From: Rhodobacterales bacterium
Lineage (GTDB): Bacteria; Pseudomonadota; Alphaproteobacteria; Rhodobacterales; Rhodobacteraceae
NCBI GenBank assembly: GCA_025362795.1
Contig: JANYFE010000067.1
Location: forward strand, 24,427-88,426
Length of the DNA: 64,000 nt
Direction of reading: 5' to 3'
The position numbers were made by a program, and so were the translations under genes. Below, piece by piece: positions 36,169 to 44,838 of the stretch. Below the pieces are notes generated by a model. It was not told the origin of the DNA. It saw only the letters and a program-made list of their open reading frames with translations, and ran no database searches. Within the stretch, counting starts at the first letter, position 1. Every line of letters starts with the position of its first letter.

Positions 36169-37694
36169 GCGTCTGCTCCCACCGTGGCGCGTGACGCGGC
36201 AACGGATGCTGTGAATTTGGTGGCCAGTCGAAGCACGCTTTCTTCGGTAGCCTCGCCGCCGTTCAGGGTGCCGACCGTGCGGCCCTCCGCCATCACGATG
36301 ATGCGGTCGGCCAGCGCCAGCACTTCGGGCAAGTCAGACGACACGACCAGCAAGGCCACGCCCTTGGCCGCCAGGGCCCGCAACAATCGGTAGATTTCGG
36401 CCCTCGCCCCCACATCCACCCCGCGCGTCGGTTCATCGACAATCAGAAGCTTTGGCTCCATCGCCAGCCATTTGGCCAGCAAGACCTTCTGCTGATTGCC
36501 GCCGGACAGATTGCCGACCACCTGGCGCACCGACGGCGTGGAAATCCGCATTTCCACAACAAAGTTCTGGGCCAGAGCCTCCGCCTTGGCTTGAGAGAAT
36601 TTTGCGCCGTCCGAAACCTTGTCCAGCACGGTCGCGGCGATGTTGTTCACGATGTCCATGCCCAGAAACAGGCCCGAAGTTTTCCGGTCCTCGGGCACCA
36701 TCCCCACCCCGGCCGCCTTGGCGTCCCAGGTGCCGCCCGGCCGATAGGCATTGCCGTCGATGGCGATGGTGCCACCGCTGCGCTTGCGTGCGCCGAAAAT
36801 GGTTTCGCAAAACTCGCTGCGGCCCGATCCGATCAGGCCCGCAATGCAGACAATCTCACCCGCACGAACGGTGACAGAGGCATCCCGGACCATGACGCCC
36901 GCGGCCACCTGCCGGGCCTCCAGCACGACGCGGCCCGGCACACGACCGTCCGCCTGCCGGTGCAGATGGACATCCCGGCCCACCATAAGCCGGATCAACT
37001 CGTCGGTGCTGGTCGCCGCCACATCCCGCGTTCCGGCAAGCCGCCCGTCTTTCAACACGGAAACCCGGTCGCACAGCGCAAAGATCTCGGCCAGACGGTG
37101 CGAGACATAGATGATCGAAACACCGGACTGGGCCAATTTTCGCACCACATCGAACAGTCGATCGGTCTCGTTCAGCGTCAGGGCGGCCGTCGGCTCATCC
37201 AGGATAAGCAGTTTCAGATCATGCGACAGCGCCTTGGCGATTTCCACGATCTGGGCCTGCGCGGCCGACAATTCCGCCACCCGCCGGGCCGGATCGATGG
37301 CAACACCCAACTGGCCAATCAGTCGCGCCGCCTCGGCCCGCATCTGGTCCACCAGCACCTGACCAAACCGCCCCACCGGCTGGCGGCCGGCAAAGATGTT
37401 CTCGGCCACGCTGAGTTGCGGCACCAGCGAGCCTTCCTGATGCACAATACCGATGCCCAATGCGCCCGCCGCGCGTTCGTCTTGCAGACGGACCTCTTCG
37501 CCATCAATCAGGACCGTGCCGGAACTTGGCGCGTGGATGCCGGCAACAATCTTGCCAAGCGTGGACTTTCCCGCGCCATTCTCGCCCAGAAGCGCCCGAA
37601 TTTCACCGCGCTCTACCGAAATGCTGACGTCCTCCAAGGCGATCACGCCCGGAAACCGCTTGGACAAACCCTGTACTTCCAGACGCGCCGCCAT
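36165..37694 (-). CDS. sugar ABC transporter ATP-binding protein (RbsA type, two ABC domains)
   Basis: A 509-residue tandem ATPase: first Walker A GENGAGKST, degenerate signature LSAAQAQIVEIAKAL and Walker B LLILDEPTAAL; second degenerate Walker A GLIGSGRSEFC, signature LSGGNQQKVLLAKWL and Walker B LIVDEPTRGVD. The ATG at 37694 shares its A with the stop of the PanE-like gene (TGATG), so the transporter is translated after that enzyme. It is the second gene of the ten-gene run. Confidence 0.93.
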   Translation of the reverse strand: MAARLEVQGLSKRFPGVIALEDVSISVERGEIRALLGENGAGKSTLGKIVAGIHAPSSGTVLIDGEEVRLQDERAAGALGIGIVHQEGSLVPQLSVAENIFAGRQPVGRFGQVLVDQMRAEAARLIGQLGVAIDPARRVAELSAAQAQIVEIAKALSHDLKLLILDEPTAALTLNETDRLFDVVRKLAQSGVSIIYVSHRLAEIFALCDRVSVLKDGRLAGTRDVAATSTDELIRLMVGRDVHLHRQADGRVPGRVVLEARQVAAGVMVRDASVTVRAGEIVCIAGLIGSGRSEFCETIFGARKRSGGTIAIDGNAYRPGGTWDAKAAGVGMVPEDRKTSGLFLGMDIVNNIAATVLDKVSDGAKFSQAKAEALAQNFVVEMRISTPSVRQVVGNLSGGNQQKVLLAKWLAMEPKLLIVDEPTRGVDVGARAEIYRLLRALAAKGVALLVVSSDLPEVLALADRIIVMAEGRTVGTLNGGEATEESVLRLATKFTASVAASRATVGADA

Positions 37695-38635
37695 CACGCG
37701 GCCCGGCCGGCGGCCAGATAGCGCGCCTGTGCTGCTTCGATCATCGACACCATTGTCTGATTGACCGGCGTTGCGACGCCGGCTTTTTTGCCCGCGGCGA
37801 CAATCGCGCCATTGATCACTTCGATCTCGGTCTTTCGTGCCGCTTGCACGTCTTGCAACATCGAGGCCTTGCCGCCCACCGCCTTTTGCAGCAGCCCGGT
37901 GATCGCCGCCCAGCGCCCGTCGTAATCCAGCGCGACGCCGCTGGCGGCGGCCACATCCACCACTTCGTGCAGGATCGCGGCCATCGCCTGCTTTGCGCCG
38001 TCAAATGCCACCAGTTCATGGGCAAAAAAGCCCAGCAGCGCCGATGTTGGCAAGGTGCAGGCATTCAGCGCCAGTTTTTTCCAGATCTCGTCCAAAATCC
38101 GGTCGGTGACTGCAGTTTCGATCCCGGCCGCGCGGAACACCGCCGCCACCGCTTCGACGCGCGGGGTTGCCGCGCCAGAAAGCTCGCCCAGATACGTCAG
38201 GCCCGTTCCGGGATGCTTGACCTGACCCGGCCCCAGCAACGTGCCGCTGTGATAGGTCAACCCGACAATGACCCGGTCCGTCCCGGCAACGGCCCCGATG
38301 CGGTCCGCATTGCCCCAACCGTTCTGCAGGCTCAGGATCGCGGTCTGCGGCCCCATCATCGGCAAGGCAGAACCGATAGCGGCCTCGGTGTGATAGCATT
38401 TCACGAAATTCACGATCAGATCAACCGGACCGACCCGCGCCGGATCATCGGTGGACGCGACCGCGATCTTTGCAACCGATCCGTCCTTTTCCTCGATCGA
38501 CAGGCCGCCTCCATTGATCGCATCAATCGCTATGCGCGAGACATCGATCAATGTCACCTCATTCCCGGCACGTGCGAGATAGCCGCCAAACAGCCCGCCC
38601 ATCGCACCGCCACCGCCCAAAATGGCAATCTTCAT
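37694..38635 (-). CDS. ketopantoate reductase-like (PanE/ApbA family) dehydrogenase
   Basis: This 313-residue protein has the NADPH loop ILGGGGAMGGLFGGYLARAG, the catalytic lysine in DEIWKKLALNA, and the distal KTEIEVINGAIV region of PanE/ApbA enzymes. True PanE makes pantoate, but paralogues in sugar operons probably act on other 2-oxo or hydroxy acids. Here it leads the operon with the transporter and the apiose-like enzymes, so it may catalyse an oxidation or reduction of a branched sugar acid. Two copies of the candidate operator lie just upstream. Confidence 0.85.
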   Translation of the reverse strand: MKIAILGGGGAMGGLFGGYLARAGNEVTLIDVSRIAIDAINGGGLSIEEKDGSVAKIAVASTDDPARVGPVDLIVNFVKCYHTEAAIGSALPMMGPQTAILSLQNGWGNADRIGAVAGTDRVIVGLTYHSGTLLGPGQVKHPGTGLTYLGELSGAATPRVEAVAAVFRAAGIETAVTDRILDEIWKKLALNACTLPTSALLGFFAHELVAFDGAKQAMAAILHEVVDVAAASGVALDYDGRWAAITGLLQKAVGGKASMLQDVQAARKTEIEVINGAIVAAGKKAGVATPVNQTMVSMIEAAQARYLAAGRAA

Positions 38636-38699
38636 TCAACGTCTCTTTCTCTTGCCAGGTTTCGGGGCGTTTTGACGGCGGGCGTCGACTCGCTCGAAA

Positions 38700-38714
38700 A
38701 GTCATCATACCAAT
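38700..38714 (-). promoter_or_regulatory. candidate GntR operator, copy 1, upstream of the PanE-like/ABC/ApsD operon
   Basis: AGTCATCATACCAAT is identical over 15 bases to the site at 27315-27329 and lies 65 bp upstream of the first gene of the operon. Confidence 0.6.
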
Positions 38715-38745
38715 TTAGATCAACTTTTGACTCCCCGTCAAGCCA

Positions 38746-38760
38746 AGTGGTATGTTGACT
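38746..38760 (-). promoter_or_regulatory. candidate GntR operator, copy 2 (inverted)
   Basis: AGTGGTATGTTGACT matches the reverse complement of the 15-mer (ATTGGTATGATGACT) at 13 of 15 positions and lies 46 bp from copy 1 in opposite orientation. Two facing sites suggest cooperative binding or looping. The remaining gap up to 38967 contains no gene. Confidence 0.45.
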
Positions 38761-38967
38761 ACCAGATGCGGTGAGTTTTCCGGCGCCGCTGGCCGCCAGC
38801 ACAACCCTGACAATTGGAACGACAGGGCCAGTCCGGCGACGGGTAGGTTTTCGCGCCCGGATGGCAGGGCGCGACTTGATTGCAACCCGACAGCGCTTGC
38901 CAAAAGATTGGGCGATGCACGGGCTGACAGTGGTTGGCTGTGGGCTCAGAGGGACGGAGGGCCGGCT

Positions 38968-39572
38968 ATGTTTCTGGTGTCAGGGGCTTCAGGCAACAGC
39001 TAAAGTCAGGTGATTGACGTCCTGGACCGCCGCAATCTGGCCTTCCGGACCGCCGCGCGTCGCGCCACTGAAAGCCGCTGCGTTCCCTCCGACTTTTGCG
39101 ACCGCGCAACCTTGCCGGGCGCTCTTTCTGGTACAAAGGGCGTGTATCTTCTTTGCCCGCCAGCCATCGCGAACATGTCGCAAACGCTGTTGCCCTTCGT
39201 TGACGCAATACGGGATGCGGACGCAGGGCCAATCGAGTGCCTGTCGGGCGCGGGGGCCGGATCACCCTGCCCGCTGGCGACGGGCGCATAGCGTTTATCG
39301 ATATGCCCAATCTGGCCGAGGCCGCGGTGGACGCCTTGTACGGACCTACGGTGTTGGCGGGCAAGGCGGTCACGCTGACCGGGCCGCGGGCGATTGGATT
39401 TGACGAAGTGGCCACCCTGATCAGCGCAGCGGCAGGTCGACCAGTCAGATATGATCGCGTGTCACGGTTGCTGGGACGACCTGCCACGGACATCGCCACT
39501 TTTGTCAGTGACAACCGCGCGATGTGGCGGGCGGGCGAAAACCTGTCGGCAGGCAGGCCGCGAACGCCCTGA
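38968..39572 (+). pseudogene. NmrA-like NAD(P)-binding protein, degraded
   Basis: Three fragments of one protein are recognizable. From 38968 the opening MFLVSGASGN matches the nucleotide-binding start of NmrA-type SDRs, but TAA follows at 39001. The same frame continues with QVIDVLDRRNLAFRTAAR, KGVYLLCPPAIANM and LLPFVDAIRDADAG to about 39235. The C-terminal part (ITLPAGDGRIAFIDMPNLAE to LIGRPATD-like LLGRPATDIATFVSDN) is in another frame from about 39250 and ends at 39572. The middle of the protein, roughly 100 residues, is missing. It therefore has a nonsense mutation, a deletion and a frameshift, and is dead. Confidence 0.8.
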
Positions 39573-39682
39573 GGCGATCTTGGGATCGGCACGGACTGAC
39601 GGTCAAACCACCTGCGGACGGGAAGTTGAATACGCAGGAACCGGCTGTTCCGGTCAAAGCTGCCGTAAGCCGTTCAGCATGA

Positions 39683-39712
39683 TTGACATTACCGTATGGA
39701 CGGTACAGTAAT
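39683..39712 (+). promoter_or_regulatory. promoter with an embedded 16-bp palindromic operator
   Basis: TTGACA (39683-39688) and AGTAAT (39707-39712), 18 bp apart, form a plausible promoter. Between them lies the perfect palindrome TACCGT-N4-ACGGTA (39690-39705), typical in size and placement of a TetR-family repressor site. The TetR gene at the end of this operon is the obvious candidate to bind it. Confidence 0.55.
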
Positions 39713-39744
39713 TTCACAGGCAATCTCTCCCTCTCGGAGGACAC

Positions 39745-39813
39745 ATGCGCAGCACCGTTTTGACCCGGTTGACCCCTGTGGCGTCTCACGCCAATCATAC
39801 GCTGCACGAATGA
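39745..39813 (+). CDS. 22-codon leader peptide overlapping the first dehydrogenase gene
   Basis: An ATG at 39745 follows a near-ideal ribosome site (GGAGG at 39736-39740) and opens a 22-residue frame beginning MRSTVLTRLTPV. Its TGA (39811-39813) overlaps both possible starts of the next gene (ATGATG at 39810-39815), which itself lacks a ribosome site. The dehydrogenase is therefore probably translated by coupling to this leader. The peptide has no recognizable domain; a regulatory role is inferred from arrangement only. Confidence 0.55.
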   Translation: MRSTVLTRLTPVASHANHTLHE

Positions 39814-40856
39814 TGCGGCTGGCGGTCATTGGTGTGGGCGATGTTGCCTACCGCGACTACCTGCCTCAGTTCAGTCGGATCGCGCATCTGGGAACTGTCA
39901 GTTTGGTGATCGCGCGCAACCTCGCGCGAACCCGGGCCGCCGCGCAGTTTTTTCAGGTGCCGCAGGTCGATGTGGACTGGCGACGCGCCTTGCAGCCGGA
40001 TGTCGATGCCGTGATCAACCTGACGCCAGCCCCGGTACATGGCGAAATCAACCTGGCCCTCGCCAAGGCCGGACGCCATTTTTATTCCGAAAAGCCCTTT
40101 GCCCGAGATGTGACGGAAGGCAAAGCGATCATTGCGGCTGCCGCGCGGACCGGCTGCGTAATCGCCGCCGCGCCCTCGGTCATGGTCTATCCCCAGGTGA
40201 TCCGCGCTGCGGAAGTGCTGCGCAGCGGCGAACTCGGCCGCATCCATTCTGCACGCGCCACCGCAACCACCTCTCCGCCGCCGTGGGGCGGCTATATGGG
40301 CGACCACGCACCATTTTTTTCGGCCGAAGTCGGCCCGCTCTCTGATATGGGCGTGTATCCGCTGCATGTGCTGACCGGTTTGTTGGGCAATGTTGTGACG
40401 GTCTCGGCGCTCAGCTCTCGCACCCGGCCCAGCTTTACGGTCAACGAAGGCCCTTTTGCCGGAACCACGGTGCCGGTTGACGTTGATGACAACTGGCAAA
40501 TCGCGCTGGCGCTTGACAGCGGAATACTGGCGTCGCTGCAGGTCGCCTATTGCATCTCCCAGCCCGGTGCGTGCCAGATTGAAATTTCCGGCGAGGTTGG
40601 CAGCATGGTCGTGCCGATCCTGGACCCTGCCGCTCCCCTGCACGTCACGATCGGCGGAACGACGCGGGACGAACCTGTCCACCACCACCGCAACGACGGT
40701 CCGGATCACCTGCTGGGCGTCCAGGACTTTCTGGAAGCCATCCGCGATGGCCGCGAACCTGTCATCAACGCGGCCCACGCGCTCCACGTCGTTGCGGTCC
40801 GCCAAGCCATCGAAAAAGCCGCACGCAGCGGCAACCGCATTCCGGTAAGTCACTGA
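39813..40856 (+). CDS. Gfo/Idh/MocA family oxidoreductase
   Basis: A 347-residue NAD(P)-dependent sugar dehydrogenase (one residue longer if ATG 39810 is used). The Rossmann opening MRLAVIGVGDVAYRDYLPQ, the Lys motif HFYSEKPFARD and the C-terminal domain with SDMGVYPLHVLTGLLG are clear. It is first of the plus-strand operon of three such dehydrogenases, a TIM-barrel protein and a TetR regulator. Multiple Gfo enzymes with an isomerase-like TIM barrel are typical of oxidative inositol- or keto-glycoside-type routes, but the substrate is unknown. Confidence 0.88.
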   Translation: MRLAVIGVGDVAYRDYLPQFSRIAHLGTVSLVIARNLARTRAAAQFFQVPQVDVDWRRALQPDVDAVINLTPAPVHGEINLALAKAGRHFYSEKPFARDVTEGKAIIAAAARTGCVIAAAPSVMVYPQVIRAAEVLRSGELGRIHSARATATTSPPPWGGYMGDHAPFFSAEVGPLSDMGVYPLHVLTGLLGNVVTVSALSSRTRPSFTVNEGPFAGTTVPVDVDDNWQIALALDSGILASLQVAYCISQPGACQIEISGEVGSMVVPILDPAAPLHVTIGGTTRDEPVHHHRNDGPDHLLGVQDFLEAIRDGREPVINAAHALHVVAVRQAIEKAARSGNRIPVSH

Positions 40857-40869
40857 GAAAGGGTCGCGC

Positions 40870-42012
40870 GTGAGCATTCCATTGGTAAGACTGGGCGTCA
40901 TAGGTGTTGGAACCCTCAGCTTGCGGGGCGTGTTGCCCCATATGACGCAAGCGGATATCGTCGACCGCGTCAGAGTGACGGCCCTGTGCGATCCGGTGAT
41001 CGAACGGGCGAAAGACGCCGCCGCCAAGTTCGGCATCCCTGCGGCATATCCGACGCTTGACGCGATGCTGGCGGATGATGACATCGACGCCGTCACAATT
41101 GTCAGTCCGATCGGCCTGCACTTTGACCACTGCCGCAAAGCGTTGGAAGCTGGCAAACATGTTCATGTCAACAAGACCATGACGACGACTGTCGCAGAGG
41201 CAGATCACCTGATCGCCCTTGCAGCCGCCAAGAACCTGCGACTTGTGGCCTCACCCGGCGAAATCTTGCGCCCGCAGGTGACGGCCGCGCGCAAGTTGCT
41301 GCGCCAAGGCGCCATTGGGACATTGTCTTGGGCAGAATGCGGTGCCGCATTTGGCAATTATCACGAAACCGAGCCTGAACGAACCGCCGGCAGCACCGCC
41401 ATCGACCCGACATGGTATTTCCGCCTTCCGGGTGGCGGGCCAATGTATGATGTCACATCTTACGCGCTGCACCAGTTGACCGCCATTCTGGGGCCCGCAA
41501 AACGCGTGACGGCAATGTCGGGCATTCGCGTGCCGGCAAGATATTGGCAAGGCCGGGAGGTAAAGACCGAGGCGGACGACAACACGCTTTTGCTGCTCGA
41601 TTTCGGCAACGCCGTCTTTGCCATGGTCTTTGGCACCGCAGGTGGCCGCACCAACCCGCAGTTTGCGGCCACGACCTTTCATGGCACCGCGGGCGTGCTC
41701 GACGGCATCCTGCTTAACGGCACATCCATCGAGTTCGACAAACGCGAAGAGACGCTGGGCGGCCCGGTTTCTGACTGGGAGGCGCAAATGCGAACCTTGC
41801 CTCACGTGACCGGGCCGCACCGCGCAATTCCCGAAAGCCATATTTTCGAGGACATGATGCAGTTCGTGCGGTGGATCAGAGAGGGCGTGCCCACGCTTGC
41901 CACGGCCGAACACGCGCGGCACGTGATCGAGATCATCGAAACCGGCTTTGCGTCAGCCAAGGAAGGTCGTGCGATTGACCTCGCCACAACTTTCGATCTG
42001 CCCGTAGACTGA
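40870..42012 (+). CDS. Gfo/Idh/MocA family oxidoreductase
   Basis: A 380-residue protein starting at GTG 40870, 13 bases after the previous gene. Rossmann opening LGVIGVGTLSLRGVLPHM. The catalytic motif, usually EKP, reads NKT in HVHVNKTMTTTVAEADH: the lysine is kept but the flanking Glu and Pro are not. The C-terminal domain has GGPMYDVTSYALHQLTAILG. The altered motif suggests a distinct reaction from its two neighbours or a non-canonical family branch. Confidence 0.86.
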   Translation: MSIPLVRLGVIGVGTLSLRGVLPHMTQADIVDRVRVTALCDPVIERAKDAAAKFGIPAAYPTLDAMLADDDIDAVTIVSPIGLHFDHCRKALEAGKHVHVNKTMTTTVAEADHLIALAAAKNLRLVASPGEILRPQVTAARKLLRQGAIGTLSWAECGAAFGNYHETEPERTAGSTAIDPTWYFRLPGGGPMYDVTSYALHQLTAILGPAKRVTAMSGIRVPARYWQGREVKTEADDNTLLLLDFGNAVFAMVFGTAGGRTNPQFAATTFHGTAGVLDGILLNGTSIEFDKREETLGGPVSDWEAQMRTLPHVTGPHRAIPESHIFEDMMQFVRWIREGVPTLATAEHARHVIEIIETGFASAKEGRAIDLATTFDLPVD

Positions 42013-42041
42013 CCGCAACACATCAACATGAAAGCGCGAGT

Positions 42042-43136
42042 ATGACAAAAACGATACGGATCGGTGTCATAGGCATGGGCAGCGCGTCAGAGTCTTATAT
42101 TCCCCATGTTCGCCGGTTGCCGCTGGAGGGGGTTCCTTGCGAAATCGTCGTTTCTTGCGATCTACGCGCCAGCCAGAAGGCGCGGGCAGAAGCCCATCAG
42201 ATTGCGGATTTCACGACGGACCCCGCAGAGGTGATCGGGCGCAGGGACGTCGACCTCGTGATGATCCTGACCGCCATGCCAAGCCACGGACCGCTGGCGC
42301 TGTCCGCTTTGCAAGCCGGCAAGCGCGTGCTGTTGGAAAAGCCGATGTCCATCGACCTTGCAGAGGCCCGCGAGATCCTTAAGTTGTCAAAGACCAGCGC
42401 GGGAAATCTGGTCTGCGCCCCGCATGTCGCGCTGTCCCCGGTTTACCGCGAAATTGCGCAGCGCATTGCGAACGGTGAAATCGGTCGCCCGCTTACGGCG
42501 CGTGGCCTTTATGGTTGGGCCGGCCCCGACTGGGCAAGCTGGTTTTATGAACCGGGCGGTGGCCCGATGTTCGACCTGGGCGTCTACAATGTCACAACAC
42601 TTACCGGTCTGCTGGGGCCGGCGAAACGCGTTGTTGCCCTTGGCACGACGGCGCTGCCAGAGCGCATGATCGGCGACCGCAAGATCAAGGTTGACATCGA
42701 GGACAATGTCCACCTCCTGCTCGAATTCGACGGTGGCTGCATAGCCTCCATCGCCACAGGATTCACCATGCAGAAGTATCGCACCCCGGGCATAGAGATC
42801 TATGGCAGCGAAGGAACGGTCCAGATGATCGGCGAGGACTGGGGGCCGCAGGGCTTCGAATTGTGGCGCAATGACCGCGCCTGCTGGGAAGTGCATGAGT
42901 TGGGGGGTGGCTGGCGCTGGACCGACGGCATCCGGGATCTGATCCAGTCCGCCCAAGAAGGACGCAAACCGGTCAATGCGCCCGACCACGCGTTTCACGT
43001 GCTGGACGTGATGTCGAAATGCCATGAATCGATCCTGACGGGCCGGGCCGTCGCCATTGCTTCGACCTTTACCCCGCTGGTCTTTGAAAACCGCGCGGCC
43101 CGACTTGCACCGCACCTTGACCACGCGCCAAGTTGA
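42042..43136 (+). CDS. Gfo/Idh/MocA family oxidoreductase, paralogue of the gene at 50996-52090
   Basis: A 364-residue dehydrogenase with opening IRIGVIGMGSASESYIPHV, a standard EKP motif (VLLEKPMSIDLAEA) and the C-terminal segments RGLYGWAGPDW and GGPMFDLGVYNVTTLTGLLG. The dehydrogenase starting at 52090 on the opposite strand has the same length and shares long blocks, including the C-terminal APHLDHAP. This duplicates a step between the two convergent operons, perhaps for epimeric or sequential substrates. Confidence 0.9.
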   Translation: MTKTIRIGVIGMGSASESYIPHVRRLPLEGVPCEIVVSCDLRASQKARAEAHQIADFTTDPAEVIGRRDVDLVMILTAMPSHGPLALSALQAGKRVLLEKPMSIDLAEAREILKLSKTSAGNLVCAPHVALSPVYREIAQRIANGEIGRPLTARGLYGWAGPDWASWFYEPGGGPMFDLGVYNVTTLTGLLGPAKRVVALGTTALPERMIGDRKIKVDIEDNVHLLLEFDGGCIASIATGFTMQKYRTPGIEIYGSEGTVQMIGEDWGPQGFELWRNDRACWEVHELGGGWRWTDGIRDLIQSAQEGRKPVNAPDHAFHVLDVMSKCHESILTGRAVAIASTFTPLVFENRAARLAPHLDHAPS

Positions 43137-43144
43137 GGCCGGCC

Positions 43145-43981
43145 ATGACAAAAGCCGGTCAAAGGCTGATGGCTACCCAGGATTACGGGTGGTCCCAGAT
43201 CGCGACCCGCGCCGGCCTTGCTTGGCCAGAAGCGGTGCCTTGGGCCATGCAACGCGCGACACAGGCAGGGTTTGCCGCCTGGGAGCCGTTTCTGAAGACT
43301 CCGGCCGACGCCAAACGCATTGGCCAGCAGACCGTCGACCACGGGCTTGCCATGCCATCCGTCTTTGTTGCTGGTGTCCTGTTCAACGCGGATCAAGGCG
43401 CGGCAACATCCGCCCGCATCGTGGAACTGGTCGCCGAAGCGGTCCGGTTTGGTTGTGAACGGGTCACGATCTACCCAGAGCCAAAACAAGGCGGCGTCAA
43501 GTCGGATGGCGAGTTGTCACTTCAGGCCCAAAACCTGAACAGACTTGCCGAGGCGCTTTCTGGCGTCAGCCTGCTGTATCATCCCGAAGAACCGGAAATG
43601 GCGGACGGTGCCCATGAATACCACCATGTCCTGATCCACACCGACCCCGAACTTGTCCGGCTGTGTCTTGACCCTGATGCCATCTGGCGCGGTGCCGCGC
43701 TGTCGGAGCGGCTGAAGCTTGATCTGGTAAGGCAGTATGCAGACCGCACCGACGCGATCCATCTGCGCCAGTCAGTCAATGGTGTCTGGGCCGAGGTGAT
43801 TGGCGCGGGCGACATGCCCCTATCGGACCTCGCCGCGTTGACGAAGCCCTTCAATCCGCATCTGATCGTGGAGCATGCCTACGAGGCCGGGACAGCCCAG
43901 ACACTCGACCCCGTCGCGGCTCACCGCCAAAGCATCGCGTTCGTCCGGGCGATTTTCGATATCGGCAGGGGCAACCCATAA
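43145..43981 (+). CDS. sugar phosphate isomerase/epimerase-like TIM-barrel protein
   Basis: About 278 residues from the ATG at 43145, which follows GAGG; an in-frame TTG at 43133 overlapping the previous stop is the alternative. The sequence fits the xylose-isomerase-like/AP-endonuclease-2 TIM-barrel family: MQRATQAGFAAWEPFL, VSLLYHPEEPE, DAIHLRQSVNGVWAEVIGAG and HLIVEHAYEAG, where Glu and His are likely metal ligands. Such proteins serve as isomerases, epimerases or dehydratases beside Gfo dehydrogenases. Exact reaction unknown. Confidence 0.75.
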   Translation: MTKAGQRLMATQDYGWSQIATRAGLAWPEAVPWAMQRATQAGFAAWEPFLKTPADAKRIGQQTVDHGLAMPSVFVAGVLFNADQGAATSARIVELVAEAVRFGCERVTIYPEPKQGGVKSDGELSLQAQNLNRLAEALSGVSLLYHPEEPEMADGAHEYHHVLIHTDPELVRLCLDPDAIWRGAALSERLKLDLVRQYADRTDAIHLRQSVNGVWAEVIGAGDMPLSDLAALTKPFNPHLIVEHAYEAGTAQTLDPVAAHRQSIAFVRAIFDIGRGNP

Positions 43982-44082
43982 TATGCGACAACGCCCTGCC
44001 AGGGGTCGCAAAGCCAGCGCGAGTCCAATACTGCAACACATAGCTGAAATCCAGACAGCGACCCATCAACCGGATAGGTGCC

Positions 44083-44709
44083 ATGACCGAAAATGTAGCT
44101 TTGACCAGCACAGGACCCGACACACGGACCCTGCTGATGGACGCCGCAGAGCGGATTGTCGTGTCACAGGGTGTCGCCAGAATGACACTGGAAGAGGTCG
44201 CCCGCGAAGCCAAGGTAAGCAAAGGCGGGCTGCTGTATCACTTTCCATCGAAAGAGGCCCTGATCGAAGGGATGATCGAGTATTTCGTGCGTCGTTTCGA
44301 CACGGCAATGGCGTTTGCCCGTGACGGTGATGCTGATCCGCGCGGGCGGTCAACCCGCGCCTACGTGCGGGCCTCTACCGGGCAGACCCCGCAGATCAGC
44401 ACCGAACTGGATCTGGCCAACGGCGCGCTGACCGCCGCCCTCGCGACATTCCCAGAGCGGCTGGAAGCGGTCCGCGAGCAAGGCCGCCGACATCAGGCAG
44501 AGATCGTCGCGGATGCCATTGATCCCGTGCTTGCAACCATCATCCGCTTCGCCACCGACGGGATTTGGATGGGCGAAAACTTTCAGCTAACCCGCATTGA
44601 CCCTGCCTTGAAGGCGCAGGTCATCGCCCGCCTGATTGGCTGGACGCATCTCGACGGGTTGCCGGACGACGGCATAGGGCATCTCGTTTCGCAACCGCAG
44701 GATCCTTGA
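44083..44709 (+). CDS. TetR family transcriptional regulator
   Basis: A 208-residue regulator with an N-terminal helix-turn-helix (LLMDAAERIVVSQGVARMTL, EVAREAKVSKGGLLYHFPSK, about 15-60) and a helical ligand domain. It closes the plus-strand operon about 100 bp after the TIM-barrel gene and converges on the ABC ATPase gene of the other operon. The palindrome TACCGT-N4-ACGGTA in the promoter at 39.7 kb is its likely target. Confidence 0.88.
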   Translation: MTENVALTSTGPDTRTLLMDAAERIVVSQGVARMTLEEVAREAKVSKGGLLYHFPSKEALIEGMIEYFVRRFDTAMAFARDGDADPRGRSTRAYVRASTGQTPQISTELDLANGALTAALATFPERLEAVREQGRRHQAEIVADAIDPVLATIIRFATDGIWMGENFQLTRIDPALKAQVIARLIGWTHLDGLPDDGIGHLVSQPQDP

Positions 44710-44838
44710 CCCAGCAACCAACGCAGGCGGCGCGACTAGTGGACTTCCGATGTGACCAACTGGGGCAAGGTGAGACGGGTCTAGAACAGTCCGGCTGGCA
44801 TCGGCCCGAACCATGCGCCTTGAGCGAGATGGCAGTCA

